From NCBI RefSeq assembly GCF_006494425.1, contig NZ_VHIV01000005.1:159481-223480 (forward strand): a stretch of 64,000 nt of DNA. The letters are read 5' to 3'. The stretch is from Bacillus dicomae (GTDB taxonomy: Bacteria > Bacillota > Bacilli > Bacillales > Bacillaceae_G). A program made the position numbers and the translations under genes. Positions 51,126-59,748 of this stretch are shown one piece after another. The notes under the pieces were generated by a model. The model did no database searches. It saw only the letters and a program-made list of their open reading frames with translations, and had not been told where the DNA came from. Position 1 is the first letter of the stretch, and every line of letters begins with the position of its first letter.

Positions 51126-51364
51126 GTTCAAAAGGCAAAAAGTGATGAGAATAAAGAATTAACAAAGCAAGCCAATGCATTGCAAGGTAAGATTCAACAA
51201 GAATTTTTAGCTACATTTAATAAGTTGAACATGAAAGATATTACTGGCGATGTAAAAGAATCCCGTAAATTTTTAGATGATCTTATGGCTTGGAGAAGGT
51301 TGAGAGTAGTAAGCTTGACAGATTGTTCTGTAGTCGTTTAAATGAGTTATCAACTACAGAATGA
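51126..51364 (+). pseudogene. C-terminal fragment of a gene, frameshifted
   Basis: A frame opens after a TAA with no start codon and reads DENKELTKQANALQGKIQQ...NMKDITGDVKESRKFLDDLMAW. One base later the neighbouring frame continues EKVESSKLDRLFCSRLNELSTTE and stops at 51364. The joined sequence is helical and charged, like the tail of a larger protein. The family is not recognised. Confidence 0.5.
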
Positions 51365-51561
51365 ATGAAGTTATCATTGAAGAAGGATTTAAAAAAGAAA
51401 TAATGGAATGCAAGCAATGCGGATGGGAGGCAGAATTTATTACTTCCAAAAATGCTGCAATTTTGAAAAATGAACGACGGATTGCAGTAGAAAAGGTCAC
51501 GTACCGATGCCGAATCCTTAGTTGTTCTGCAAAATCGGAATATTACTTTAATCGATCGTAA
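51361..51561 (+). CDS. Small protein with a zinc-ribbon-like Cys pattern (66 aa)
   Basis: The sequence contains CKQCGWEAEF near residue 17 and YRCRILSCSAKSEYYF near 48, that is two CxxC-like pairs about 30 residues apart that could bind Zn. The start is uncertain: the ATG at 51361 overlaps the end of the preceding pseudogene and has no ribosome binding site, and an in-frame ATG at 51403 is also possible. A terminator follows, which supports a real gene. Confidence 0.5.
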   Translation: MNEVIIEEGFKKEIMECKQCGWEAEFITSKNAAILKNERRIAVEKVTYRCRILSCSAKSEYYFNRS

Positions 51562-51570
51562 TTAAGCGCT

Positions 51571-51596
51571 AAGCATCCATAACGGGTGCTTTTTTC
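51571..51596 (+). terminator. Terminator after the zinc-ribbon-like gene
   Basis: AAGCATCC pairs with GGGTGCTT, followed by TTTT. Confidence 0.75.
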
Positions 51597-51701
51597 TTTG
51601 TTATATAGAAATTACACATTAAACGTATTTAAATAATGTTTTAGGTATAACATGAATTGACTCACCCAATGGTACAGATAACGGATATTTTTCTATTTAG
51701 A

Positions 51702-51908
51702 TTAGATGTTAAATGTACCGTGAAACTCTTGGAAATACAATGCTGGAAAAATATAATGATATTGATATATTACAGAAGAAGGCGCAATTGTAGGAGTAAA
51801 GGGGATATGCCCAGGTTGCATACCATATTGACCATATGAAGGATGGTGAAGTAAATGTTGCCAAGTCGAAGTTGGAGCTACAAAAATCCTCATCGGGAAA
51901 GGATTCAT
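51702..51908 (-). CDS. Small Pro/Tyr/His-rich protein (68 aa), possibly spore-associated
   Basis: TAGGAGTG lies eight bases before the ATG. The product starts MNPFPMRIFVAPTSTWQHLL and is rich in Pro, Tyr, His and Gln (HHPSYGQYGMQPGHIPFTP), ending YFQEFHGTFNI. There is no signal peptide or TM segment. The composition recalls small coat or exosporium proteins and the His/Pro-rich protein at 12938, but no family is recognised. Confidence 0.55.
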   Translation of the reverse strand: MNPFPMRIFVAPTSTWQHLLHHPSYGQYGMQPGHIPFTPTIAPSSVIYQYHYIFPALYFQEFHGTFNI

Positions 51909-52043
51909 AATATAATCACTCCTAAAGTAGCATTCATGTAATAGGGTATGCACTTACTGAATATAGATGTGCATAATCTAGGTTTATAAACATAATAATC
52001 AACGGACAGAAAATAGGGTTACTAATTTTATGATGTGTTCATT

Positions 52044-52160
52044 ATGGGTGTTTTATTTTACTATGTAGATAGAACAAACATGTGTATAGCAATTATCGTA
52101 GGCGCTGCCGTGATCTGGTGGTGTCTTGCTCGTTGTCAAGCAAAGATAAGGGGTAAATAA
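52044..52160 (+). CDS. Putative tiny membrane protein (38 aa)
   Basis: The frame MGVLFYYVDRTN continues MCIAIIVGAAVIWWCLARCQAKIRGK, one span followed by a basic tail. Neither ATG (52044 or 52080) has a good ribosome binding site. A terminator hairpin begins at the stop codon. Such a layout is common for real small membrane proteins, but evidence is limited. Confidence 0.35.
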   Translation: MGVLFYYVDRTNMCIAIIVGAAVIWWCLARCQAKIRGK

Positions 52161-52188
52161 AAAAAGAGAGCTAATGCCCTCTTTTTTT
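52158..52188. terminator. Bidirectional terminator
   Basis: AAAAAAAGAGAGC pairs with GCCCTCTTTTTTT between the convergent tiny genes. Confidence 0.8.
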
Positions 52189-52198
52189 GATTTGGTAA

Positions 52199-52336
52199 TT
52201 AATCGCAGATTGGTATTCCAAGCACTCTTAGAGCTAATGCAACTTGAAGAGAAATCTCTAATCTAGCAATTTCAATACCAGCTACTGAAAGAACTAAAAA
52301 AGGTTGTCCATTTACAAACACAACGCAACTATCCAT
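52199..52336 (-). CDS. Small hydrophobic protein (45 aa) with strong RBS
   Basis: AAAGGAGGCGTAACC precedes the ATG, one of the strongest ribosome binding sites in the window. The product reads MDSCVVFVNGQPFLVLSVAG... and ends GIPICD. It has Cys near both ends and a hydrophobic, Leu/Val/Ala-rich middle (EIARLEISLQVALALRVL) that looks like an amphipathic helix rather than a membrane span. It sits beside other tiny proteins, and may be a spore or late-stage protein; that is inference. Confidence 0.65.
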   Translation of the reverse strand: MDSCVVFVNGQPFLVLSVAGIEIARLEISLQVALALRVLGIPICD

Positions 52337-52449
52337 GGTTACGCCTCCTTTCTAGTAATCTAATATAGTATATGAATTAATCATTAATATGTAATAGTTG
52401 GATTAATTGATTTTAAAGAATTGATAGATTTGCCCATTTAAACAAAACA

Positions 52450-52463
52450 AACGAACACAACGA
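52450..52463 (+). repeat. Copy of the AACGAACACAACGA leader motif (orphan)
   Basis: AACGAACACAACGA is identical to 52936-52949. It is followed by the same spacing and AATAGAGG as there, but no start codon follows. It looks like the leader of a lost paralogue. Confidence 0.6.
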
Positions 52464-52605
52464 TTGAAAATAGAGGGGGAAGATAGACTCGCAAATTGAA
52501 ATATTATTAGTCTAAAACGCAAAACATAGACTAGTAAACAAGCTGTTTTCCCTTTTGAATCATAGAATATGATGAATTCTATTTTTAGAGGAGGGAATCA
52601 TATCT

Positions 52606-52824
52606 ATGGGATGGAATAATAATTTTGGGCATTCTCGAGATCATAATAACTTTTGGGATGATTTAGTATTTTGCGGATGCGGTCGTAGACGTAGAAGAAA
52701 CGATTTTAACGATTGTCATTGTAGACGTGACTGTGATTGTGATGAGTGTCGTCGCAGACGTAATCATGACCGCGACCACGATCGTGAACATAATCATGAT
52801 CATGGTGATCATCGAGATTGGTAA
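52606..52824 (+). CDS. His/Arg/Asp/Cys-rich small protein (72 aa)
   Basis: GAGGAGGGAAT precedes the ATG. The first third is Asn/His/Trp-rich (MGWNNNFGHSRDHNNFWDD). The middle has Cys motifs between Arg runs (FCGCGRRRRRND, CHCRRDCDCDECRRRR), and the end is a His-Asp repeat (HDRDHDREHNHDHGDH). The pattern suggests metal binding or a crosslinked spore-coat or exosporium component. I know no exact family. A terminator follows immediately. Confidence 0.7.
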   Translation: MGWNNNFGHSRDHNNFWDDLVFCGCGRRRRRNDFNDCHCRRDCDCDECRRRRNHDRDHDREHNHDHGDHRDW

Positions 52825-52832
52825 AATCTTTT

Positions 52833-52866
52833 GAAAGAGTGCACATCTTAATTGCACTCTTTTTTA
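52833..52866 (+). terminator. Terminator after the His/Cys-rich gene
   Basis: AAAGAGTGCA...TGCACTCTTTTTT forms the stem. Confidence 0.88.
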
Positions 52867-52935
52867 TTATGTTTTTATGAATACTTATTAACTCGAAGGA
52901 TACAGTTTCAATTTGATTTAACATCTGACAAAATG

Positions 52936-52949
52936 AACGAACACAACGA
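52936..52949 (+). repeat. AACGAACACAACGA leader motif before the 68-aa gene
   Basis: It lies 36 bases before the ATG at 52972 and is identical to the orphan copy at 52450. It may be a protein-binding site or part of the 5' leader. Confidence 0.6.
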
Positions 52950-52971
52950 ACAAGAATAGAGGTGAAGAATC

Positions 52972-53178
52972 ATGAACGCTAACGTTACATTTTCCATGCA
53001 AATGAATGGCGAAAGCAAAGATGCTACGGCTTATGTTAGTGGTATTGCAAATATATCTGCATTTCTGTTAGCTAACGCAGATAGACATATAGTTGATAAG
53101 TTGATAGCTCAAGTTGACATAGAAGAGAAGATGTTCATCAAAGCTACTTTAGCAGGATTAAAACATCATTCTCAATAA
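52972..53178 (+). CDS. Small hypothetical protein (68 aa)
   Basis: TAGAGGTGAAG lies before the ATG. The sequence MNANVTFSMQMNGESKDATAYVSG has a strand-like start, followed by helical segments (IANISAFLLANADRHIVDKLIAQVDIEEKMFIKATLAGL). There is no signal peptide and no Cys. No family is recognised. The leader motif shared with 52450 suggests that a paralogue once lay upstream. Confidence 0.55.
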   Translation: MNANVTFSMQMNGESKDATAYVSGIANISAFLLANADRHIVDKLIAQVDIEEKMFIKATLAGLKHHSQ

Positions 53179-53267
53179 GTAAAGTGTCTCAAAAACATTT
53201 TATTAATTAGCATGATATACCATCACATCATCAGAAAGACTAATATAAATTAGTATCCATACAATAA

Positions 53268-53318
53268 AAAACGTCATCATTTCTAATCTGGCCTGTATAG
53301 AAATGATGACGTTTTTTT
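53268..53318. terminator. Terminator hairpin with 16 bp arms
   Basis: AAAAAACGTCATCATTTCT pairs with AGAAATGATGACGTTTTTTT. Confidence 0.9.
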
Positions 53319-53340
53319 GTATTTAAAGGTATTAAAATTT

Positions 53341-53372
53341 CTTAAGTTGATGGGCATGTGGCGGATTCCTAT
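53341..53372. repeat. Palindromic dispersed repeat, left half-site
   Basis: CTTAAGTTGATGGGCATGTG followed by GCGGATTCC matches the left arm of the family. Confidence 0.6.
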
Positions 53373-53411
53373 TTTCAGCTTGTTTCAATTCCTTTCTTAC
53401 TAGATATCCAC

Positions 53412-54317
53412 TCATTTGCCCATGTATTGGCGGAAAAATTCTATTTGTTCGTTGTTAAGTATTGTTGCTTCGTCTTTTCTTAAGTCAAGGTGGAATACAT
53501 GACCGCTAGCTTTGTCATTATGACCATATTCCTTGTAAATATAATGAAGTCCTGCGGATTCTAATTTACTAAGGAAAACAGGTTGAATCCCAACCAATCC
53601 ATCATTAACACTACAAGTCACAAAGGACGGAGGAAAAGATGACGTAATGTTTGACTGAAAATCCATTTCCTTTTCATATTTATAAATTTCTGTTCCAAGG
53701 TAGTCCTTCATCAAAGCATTTAAAAGACTCCTGTACCATTCTTTCGTTTCTTTGTTTTTTATTCTATCGAGAGGATCATACATTCCGTGGTTTAATCCCA
53801 TTGCTTTTATTTTTATATCAGGCATTTTGAAGTCAAACAGTTTTGCATACTTTAAATTAGTTATAATTGCTGCATACTGACTTGCAATCTGGGCTCCCGC
53901 TGAATCACCTACAATAAACAAATTATTTAAGTCCATATGAAACTTTGTTGAATTATTCTTCACCCAATGAAAAACCGAATTTACATCTTCCAGAGCCGCT
54001 GGAAATTTATATTTTGGTGCAAGACGGTAGTTGAAGTTTACTACCGTAAACCCGTACTGGGCTAAATTCATGCAGTAAAATTGATAAGCTTCCTTGTTCC
54101 CGTACACCCAGCCACCACCATGAATCGATATAATTACTGGCAAAGGTTTGTCCGTATCCTTTGGATAATACACGTCAAGCAAATGGTCTTCACTTTTATC
54201 CCTGTAGTAATCAAGGTTGTCAAACCTTTCTATATTTTCTGGGGTAGTTAACCCTTTATCTCTTTTAGCATCACCCTTTTTAAATATCACATTTAATAAA
54301 ACTGATGTTAATGACAT
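53412..54317 (-). CDS. HSL-type alpha/beta hydrolase (esterase/lipase)
   Basis: The 301-residue start MSLTSVLLN is chosen for the GAGGTGTGG site; a longer frame extends to 54341. The oxyanion motif HGGGWVYGN near residue 67 and nucleophile Ser in GDSAGAQIASQYAA near 138 are those of the hormone-sensitive lipase family (HGGG + GDSAG). The acid lies in VTCSVNDGLVG near 237 and the His in HVFHLD near 272. It probably hydrolyses short-chain esters or N-acylated compounds in the cytoplasm. Confidence 0.88.
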   Translation of the reverse strand: MSLTSVLLNVIFKKGDAKRDKGLTTPENIERFDNLDYYRDKSEDHLLDVYYPKDTDKPLPVIISIHGGGWVYGNKEAYQFYCMNLAQYGFTVVNFNYRLAPKYKFPAALEDVNSVFHWVKNNSTKFHMDLNNLFIVGDSAGAQIASQYAAIITNLKYAKLFDFKMPDIKIKAMGLNHGMYDPLDRIKNKETKEWYRSLLNALMKDYLGTEIYKYEKEMDFQSNITSSFPPSFVTCSVNDGLVGIQPVFLSKLESAGLHYIYKEYGHNDKASGHVFHLDLRKDEATILNNEQIEFFRQYMGK

Positions 54318-54636
54318 TTTTCCACACCTCTTTTTGTGCAATGAGAATTACTTAACGGATTATTTTGTTTTGGGGATTATATTTCGATAGAAGAAATAAT
54401 TTATTCTTGTTCTATTAATCCGCCCCTTTAATGGAATAAGGAATGATTATTTGTTCCTTTCCCATAGCTTTCTATAGTCACCTTTAGGGAGGCATATTAA
54501 TTTACTAGAAGAATACCATATTAATTTGGATAATGTAGTATCATTAGATTCTTTAAGATCACTAAAACTCTCTTGGCGTTGTTAAAAACAAGGAAATCGT
54601 TTTAAATATGGGCTTATCGTTTTATATCGGCATTTT

Positions 54637-54784
54637 CCTGATGGTATCCCATGCTCATCAACTCAAGAATTTTATAACATCTCCAGGATGAAAATTCCAT
54701 GTATTTTTGACAGACAACAGCTTATTTTTTTGTTTTGGGGGTATTTGCTTTTCTTAGCTTGATGGCGATGTGGTGAGACCCCAA
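54637..54784. repeat. Palindromic dispersed repeat, full unit
   Basis: The arm CTGATGGTATCCCATGC pairs with GCTCATCAACTCAAG at 54654-54668. Then come about 50 bases, TTTTTTTGTTTTGGGGGTAT, and a left arm TTAGCTTGATGGCGATGTGG at 54754-54773. Outside the repeat, 54318-54806 shows no gene. Confidence 0.7.
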
Positions 54785-54806
54785 TAGGAAAAATTATCTA
54801 TGATTA

Positions 54807-55322
54807 TTAAAGTGGCCCACCTTCAAAACCGATCGGCCATCCATTGTCTTTAAATTTTACTTTATACTGAAACTCATAAGTGCCTTCATAAATAAACGTT
54901 AAACTAAAACCAGGCAATATATAATCGTCAATATTAGTCATCTTTCCAAAAGATATTGTGGATAGGTAGTAGTTATTCATTTCTTGATTAGGGAAAAATT
55001 TCTGTAGATATTTTAATGCACAGCTTATATGGAGATAGAGTTCATCGAATATTTTTTCTGCCATATCTATAATCTCAACATTGGGATTTTCATTATTTCC
55101 TTGAATGATAATTTCTACATCTTCCCACTCTCCGATATTCATACTACAAAACCACCGTGCCTGTATGAGATACTTCTCATTTTCGCATACAGTAGGATTA
55201 ACTAGGTTTAATTTTTTCACCTCATCTTTAGTTATTGGCTTATCAAGAATGAGCTTTTTATACAGAATATCTTTGATGTTAGAGATAATATATTTAGATT
55301 TATTTAATTCTAAAGAGTCCAT
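54807..55322 (-). CDS. Hypothetical protein, immunity-protein-like (171 aa)
   Basis: GAGGTGGGAA precedes the ATG at 55322. The sequence has no signal peptide or membrane span. It is mixed alpha/beta, with the strands YLIQARWFCSMNIGEWEDVEIIIQ and the late segment ILPGFSLTFIYEGTYEFQYKVKF, ending in GWPIGFEGGPL. The combination of a compact hydrophilic fold and a location near a transposase remnant resembles DUF2004-like or other polymorphic-toxin immunity proteins. That is a guess; no toxin gene is adjacent. Confidence 0.55.
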   Translation of the reverse strand: MDSLELNKSKYIISNIKDILYKKLILDKPITKDEVKKLNLVNPTVCENEKYLIQARWFCSMNIGEWEDVEIIIQGNNENPNVEIIDMAEKIFDELYLHISCALKYLQKFFPNQEMNNYYLSTISFGKMTNIDDYILPGFSLTFIYEGTYEFQYKVKFKDNGWPIGFEGGPL

Positions 55323-55365
55323 TTCCCACCTCATAAATTATAAAATAAAGTAAATTCCCACTTAA

Positions 55366-55578
55366 TTATATCATCATCCTAATTGAAGATTCCGCCTTAT
55401 TCCTTGCTACGTGTTGACTAATCCAAATACATAAAGCGGCCAAATCTCGTGCGCCATACTTACTTTTACGTTTTACGAAAACCGTCTCCTGTGCGAGCTG
55501 TTGAAGAATACTTGGAGATAGATATCGCTGTAGTTCTTCAGCGAATAAATGAAACTCATCTTGAATCGATAGATTCAT
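55366..55578 (-). pseudogene. N-terminal remnant of an IS231-type (IS4 family) transposase
   Basis: The 70-codon frame reads MNLSIQDEFHLFAEELQRYLSPSILQQLAQETVFVKRKSKYGARDLAALCIWISQHVA, which is the start of IS231 transposases as I know them. The frame then breaks into RNKAESSIRMMI and stops; the DDE catalytic region is absent. So an IS231-like element inserted here and was almost entirely deleted. Confidence 0.75.
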
Positions 55579-55710
55579 ACAAAAACGCCATCCTTTCTGT
55601 ATATTTCTATAAAAAGAAAAATAGAATTGAAAAACCCCTGTGTTTCTATTTGATAAATATATTTATTGGAAAATACTTTGAACTTTCGGGTACAGATTCT
55701 CCTTCTATCC

Positions 55711-55932
55711 TATTATAGAAGCTATTTTGAACGTAAGTAATTTGTAAGGAATAGGTAAGAAAAAAGAGATTTTCATTGTGTAGGATAAAAATATAAGGAG
55801 GTGTGAAAGGCGGAACAGATATGACTTATATATGAAAAACAAACCAGTAACAAGAGTGTTTCAAGGAAAAGAAGTAATTTCTGGGGTTAACATACATGTG
55901 GAAGAAAAGGGATTTACCGTTTGTTAAGACAG
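55711..55932 (+). promoter_or_regulatory. Promoter/leader homologous to 21144-21366, with three GTAAG boxes
   Basis: GTAAG occurs at 55733, 55744 and 55755, exactly 11 bp apart, followed by GTGTAGGATAAA as at 21210. The homology goes on through a short frame at 55832-55927 (MKNKPVTRVFQGKEVISG then VNIHVEEKGFTVC) that corresponds to ENQTSNKR...VHVKKRGFTVC in the other copy. An upstream ATG at 55821 with AAGGAGGTG is out of frame by one base, so the small gene is broken. A further fragment, EYDYEFNSDFFVIVGDDSCV, lies at about 55960-56020. Confidence 0.7.
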
Positions 55933-56081
55933 AATAGCCTTTGTAAAAATAATAATTATGAATATGATTACGAATTTAATTCTGACTTTTTTGTCATTGT
56001 TGGAGATGATAGCTGTGTGATTAATACGAAACAGCAAGCAAGCAACTAACTTTACAATTTAAATAAAGGAGAGGATGCTTT

Positions 56082-57242
56082 ATGAAAACATGCAGTAAAA
56101 TTACATGTGCAAGTCTATCACTTTTAATAGCTGGAAGTTCCCTGTTATACATAACACCAGCCTCAATTGTAAAAGCAGAACCCACGCAAAATGTATCTAG
56201 TTCGTTACAAACAAGTAATCAAAGCGATCGTGCTTCCGTTAAGAAAGCAATGCGGGATTCACTCCAACTTGGATACCCTGGAATACTCGCTCAAATTTCT
56301 AAGGGTGGTAAAAATTGGAGCTATGCCGCCGGGATATCGGATCTGAGAACCAAGAAGCCGATGAAAACAGATTTTCGCTTTCGCATTGGTAGTACGACGA
56401 AGACATTCATTGCAACAGTTCTACTTCAATTGGCTGGAGAGAACCGCTTGAATCTAGATGACTCCATCGAAAAATGGTTGCCTGGCGTCATTCAAGGAAA
56501 CGGATATGATGCTAACCAGATTACAATTCGGCAGATATTGAATCATACAAGTGGGATTGCTGAATACTTAAAGTCAAAAGACTATGATATTATGGATACA
56601 AAAAAATTGTATACGGCTGAAGAATTAGTAAAGATGGGAATTTCTCTTCCACCAGACTTTGCTCCAGGTAAGGGCTGGTCTTATTCAAACACAGGATACG
56701 TAATACTGGGTATCCTTATTGAAAAAGTAACTGGAAACAGCTATGCGGAAGAGGTTGAAAATCGGATTGTTGAACCGCTCGAATTGTCGAATACATTCCT
56801 ACCTGGTAATTCAACTGTTATTCCAGGTACCAATCATGCCCGTGGATATGAAAGATATGACGGAGAAAATGAGCTAAAAGACGTTACTTATTCTTACCCA
56901 GGTAGCTCGGATGGAGATATGATTTCTACTGCTGACGATTTAAACAAATTCTTCTCTTACTTACTCAGTGGCAAATTACTGAAGGAACAGCAACTAAAAC
57001 AAATGCTTACTACAGTTCCTACAGGAATTGCTGAAATCGGCAGATATGGTCTTGGAATCTATGAAACTAAACTTCCAAACGGTGTCTCGATATGGGGACA
57101 CGCAGGTTCCTCTCCAGGGTTTTCTACTTTTGCTGGAGGTACACTTGGAGGCAAGCACACATTGGCTATCAATTTGAATGGCCATAAAACTAGCCGTTCT
57201 AATCCTTTTAAAAATATTTTACTTTCCGAATTTAACAAGTAG
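56082..57242 (+). CDS. Secreted alkaline D-peptidase / class C serine hydrolase
   Basis: The 386-residue protein has a signal peptide ending near SIVKAEP (about residue 32) and the penicillin-recognising-enzyme motifs: Ser104-x-x-Lys107 in RIGSTTKTF, Tyr-x-Asn in GWSYSNTGYVILG near 204, and His-Ala-Gly in WGHAGSSPGF near 345. Size and motifs match the secreted alkaline D-peptidase of B. cereus and DD-carboxypeptidase-like proteins, which cleave peptides with D-amino acids. AAAGGAGAGG precedes the ATG. The promoter is shared with the larger hydrolase at 21460. Confidence 0.88.
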   Translation: MKTCSKITCASLSLLIAGSSLLYITPASIVKAEPTQNVSSSLQTSNQSDRASVKKAMRDSLQLGYPGILAQISKGGKNWSYAAGISDLRTKKPMKTDFRFRIGSTTKTFIATVLLQLAGENRLNLDDSIEKWLPGVIQGNGYDANQITIRQILNHTSGIAEYLKSKDYDIMDTKKLYTAEELVKMGISLPPDFAPGKGWSYSNTGYVILGILIEKVTGNSYAEEVENRIVEPLELSNTFLPGNSTVIPGTNHARGYERYDGENELKDVTYSYPGSSDGDMISTADDLNKFFSYLLSGKLLKEQQLKQMLTTVPTGIAEIGRYGLGIYETKLPNGVSIWGHAGSSPGFSTFAGGTLGGKHTLAINLNGHKTSRSNPFKNILLSEFNK

Positions 57243-57507
57243 TCAAAAAGGAAAGTCAAGTAAATTTTTTTATAGTTAAAAATATACGTTATAAAATATT
57301 TATAGACTAAAAAGAGGATTTTTATGTTACATGATGATCCAAAAAGTATACATTTGCAACCGGCATCCAACTTTGGATAATTGGCTCTTGATTTCCTGTC
57401 CCATCACTTCTATTTCATAATTCTCTAACTAGAATTTAGAAGTCTTTAAAAACTTGAAATCTGCACCAAAAGCTCAATACAATTCGTGAATAATTTTTAA
57501 ATCTCAG

Positions 57508-57555
57508 ATAATCAAATTCTAGCAGTCAGGATACTGACTGCTAAAATTTGATTAT
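57508..57555. terminator. Strong terminator between convergent genes
   Basis: ATAATCAAATT..TAGCAGTCAG pairs with CTGACTGCTA..AATTTGATTAT around GATA. The upstream 57243-57507 shows no gene. Confidence 0.85.
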
Positions 57556-57559
57556 AGAA

Positions 57560-58750
57560 CTATTTTTCTGTGGCAAAATAAAGCAAGGCTATGGTCGGAA
57601 AAGCGATTCCTATCCATAATGTTAGATTCCATCCCCCTAAGGCATATGCCCATCCTCCAATAAAGGATCCAACAGCACCTCCTAAAAAGAAAATAGCCAT
57701 AAATACCCCATTTAATCGACTACGAATTTCTGGACTCAACGAGAAAATTAAACGTTGGCTAAGCACAAGGTTTGCAGATACTCCCATATCCAACAGGATT
57801 GCAGCAATTACTAAAACAGCTATTCCAAAGGGCGAGCTACTTTGAATAAAAAGTGGGAGTATTAAAGAAATAATAACAACAGTGAGAGCTACCCCAGTAG
57901 CGGGTCGTGTCCAGCCAAGATCAGCTAGACGACCACCTATTGGAGCGGCTATTGCACCTGTAATCCCGACAAGTGCATATAATGCTATGGCAGTCTGAGA
58001 AAAGTGAAAAGCAGGACTAGATAATAATAATGGAACAGTGGTCCAGAATAAGCTGAAAGCCCCAAATACACAAGCATGATACATGGCACGGCGGCGTAAA
58101 ATTGGAGTAGTTCGTAGCAGTTGCCACATTGAATTAAGTAAGGCTATATAATTTGTTTTTGCCTTTGGTTTCCTAGTAGGGAGTACTTTCGATAATACAA
58201 ATGCCAAAACAATAATTACAGTAGCAGATAAAGCAAATATTGCATTCCATCCCCAGATATCAGCTACTAGACTAGATATCGGACGCGCAAGCATAATACC
58301 TAATAACAGGCCACTCATAACATTACCAACTACACGACCGCGTGCATTTTCCGATGAAAGGTATGATACAAAAGGTACGAGCACTTGCGCTGCGACCGAC
58401 CCCAGTCCGATAAAGAATGAAGCTACTAATAACATGATTGCGCTCTTTACAAAAACTGTGGCAGTTAGAGCAACTGCACTTAGTAATAACAATATAATTA
58501 TCAATTTTTTATTCTCAACAATATCCCCCAATGGTACAAGAAATAGTAAGCCAACAACATATCCAATCTGGGTTAGCGTTACAATTAATCCGGCACTACT
58601 ATTAGAAAGACCAATTACATTACTAATTAACCCAATTAAAGGCTGCGCATAATAAAGATTAGCCACGATGATACCACATGCGGTTGCCAGAAGAATGATT
58701 AAACCCGATGAAATTTCCTTATCACTTGCTTTATTTTTAACATTAGACAT
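57560..58750 (-). CDS. MFS transporter (DHA1 drug-exporter type)
   Basis: The start MSNVKNKAS is preferred since GGGGGAATT lies seven bases upstream; another ATG is five codons earlier. The 396-residue protein has twelve spans. It starts [30 protein letters not shown], with motif A in [20 protein letters not shown] near 75. Members of this group export drugs or metabolites. The gene is divergent from a TetR gene, and the region between them holds three TetR-type palindromes, so repression is expected. Confidence 0.85.
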   Translation of the reverse strand: MSNVKNKASDKEISSGLIILLATACGIIVANLYYAQPLIGLISNVIGLSNSSAGLIVTLTQIGYVVGLLFLVPLGDIVENKKLIIILLLLSAVALTATVFVKSAIMLLVASFFIGLGSVAAQVLVPFVSYLSSENARGRVVGNVMSGLLLGIMLARPISSLVADIWGWNAIFALSATVIIVLAFVLSKVLPTRKPKAKTNYIALLNSMWQLLRTTPILRRRAMYHACVFGAFSLFWTTVPLLLSSPAFHFSQTAIALYALVGITGAIAAPIGGRLADLGWTRPATGVALTVVIISLILPLFIQSSSPFGIAVLVIAAILLDMGVSANLVLSQRLIFSLSPEIRSRLNGVFMAIFFLGGAVGSFIGGWAYALGGWNLTLWIGIAFPTIALLYFATEK

Positions 58751-58840
58751 AACAATTCCCCCCATACTTTTATTTCAGAATTACCTTGGTGTATTTTGGA
58801 ACTTAGATAAAGCCATGGCCATTACAAGATTTCTTAACAA

Positions 58841-58955
58841 TTAATAAACTAAACGTTTAGTTTATTAATTAGCTAAAATATATACTAAACGTTCAGTTTT
58901 GTAAATGGGCTATTTTATTATTTGTTCATATTAAGTATACTAAACGTATAGTTTA
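58841..58955. promoter_or_regulatory. Three TetR operators between divergent MFS and TetR genes
   Basis: ACTAAACGTTTAGT is the core of a perfect 28 bp palindrome at 58841-58868. ACTAAACGTTCAGT lies at 58884-58897, and TATACTAAACGTATAGTTTA at 58936-58955 reaches the start region of the TetR gene. The common core is ACTAAACGT. Confidence 0.85.
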
Positions 58956-58978
58956 TGTTCTTGAAAGGAATGATTAAT

Positions 58979-59557
58979 GTGCAAGGTAAAAGAGGTAGAC
59001 CGCGTAATATTGAAACCCAAAAAGCTATCCTTTCTGCATCTTATGAGTTATTACTGGAAAGTGGCTTTAAAGCAGTCACAGTCGATAAAATTGCAGACCG
59101 TGCTAAAGTTAGTAAAGCTACGATTTATAAATGGTGGCCTAATAAGGCTGCTGTAGTAATGGATGGTTTTCTTTTTGCTGCCGCAGCTAGATTGCCTATA
59201 CCTGACACAGGTTCAGCATTGAATGATATTTTAATTCATGCCACAAGTTTAACCAAATTTTTGATAAGTCGGGAAGGGACTATTATTACTGAGTTAGTTG
59301 GCGAAGGACAATTTGATTCAAAGCTGGCAGAGGAATATCGTACTCGATATTTCCAGCCACGTCGCCTGCAAGCAAAGCAACTTCTGGAGAAGGGAATTAA
59401 AAGAGGAGAATTAAAAGAAAATCTCGATATTGACTTAAGTATCGATCTCATTTACGGACCAATTTTTTATCGGTTGCTAGTAACCGGTGAAAAGTTGGAT
59501 GATTCCTATGTGCATGACTTGGTAATAAATGCATTTGAAGGAATATGCTTGAATTGA
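58979..59557 (+). CDS. TetR-family repressor of the divergent MFS gene
   Basis: GAAAGGA lies nine bases before a GTG at 58979, giving M-QGKRGRPRNIETQKAILSA; the ATG at 58955 lies within the third operator and is less likely. The helix-turn-helix is SASYELLLESGFKAVTVDKIADRAKVSKATIYKWWPNKAAVVMD, as in the AcrR group. Three ACTAAACGT palindromes lie directly upstream in the shared promoter region. It should repress both genes and be released by a ligand of the exporter. Confidence 0.87.
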   Translation: MQGKRGRPRNIETQKAILSASYELLLESGFKAVTVDKIADRAKVSKATIYKWWPNKAAVVMDGFLFAAAARLPIPDTGSALNDILIHATSLTKFLISREGTIITELVGEGQFDSKLAEEYRTRYFQPRRLQAKQLLEKGIKRGELKENLDIDLSIDLIYGPIFYRLLVTGEKLDDSYVHDLVINAFEGICLN

Positions 59558-59647
59558 TTAATATTAAAATAAAGATTTAGAAATTTTACTGTCTCCTATG
59601 CGAAGGCAATTTATATTAACTTGGTAAATAAAGTATTTTATTTTTTT

Positions 59648-59688
59648 AAAACTGATGTATATGGAGTGGTTTCCCTATACATCAGTTT
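59648..59688. terminator. Terminator hairpin
   Basis: AAACTGATGTATA pairs with TATACATCAGTTT downstream of the TetR gene. Confidence 0.75.
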
Positions 59689-59748
59689 AAGAATTAAGTG
59701 GATGTTAAAAATAATCAAGATAATTACTCTAAATATAAAGTAATGCAA

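Noticed and set aside
52663-52924. Minus-strand Thr/Met/Ile-rich and His-rich frames over the His/Cys-rich gene
   Set aside because: They are antisense of the repetitive His-Asp codons and lack ribosome binding sites.
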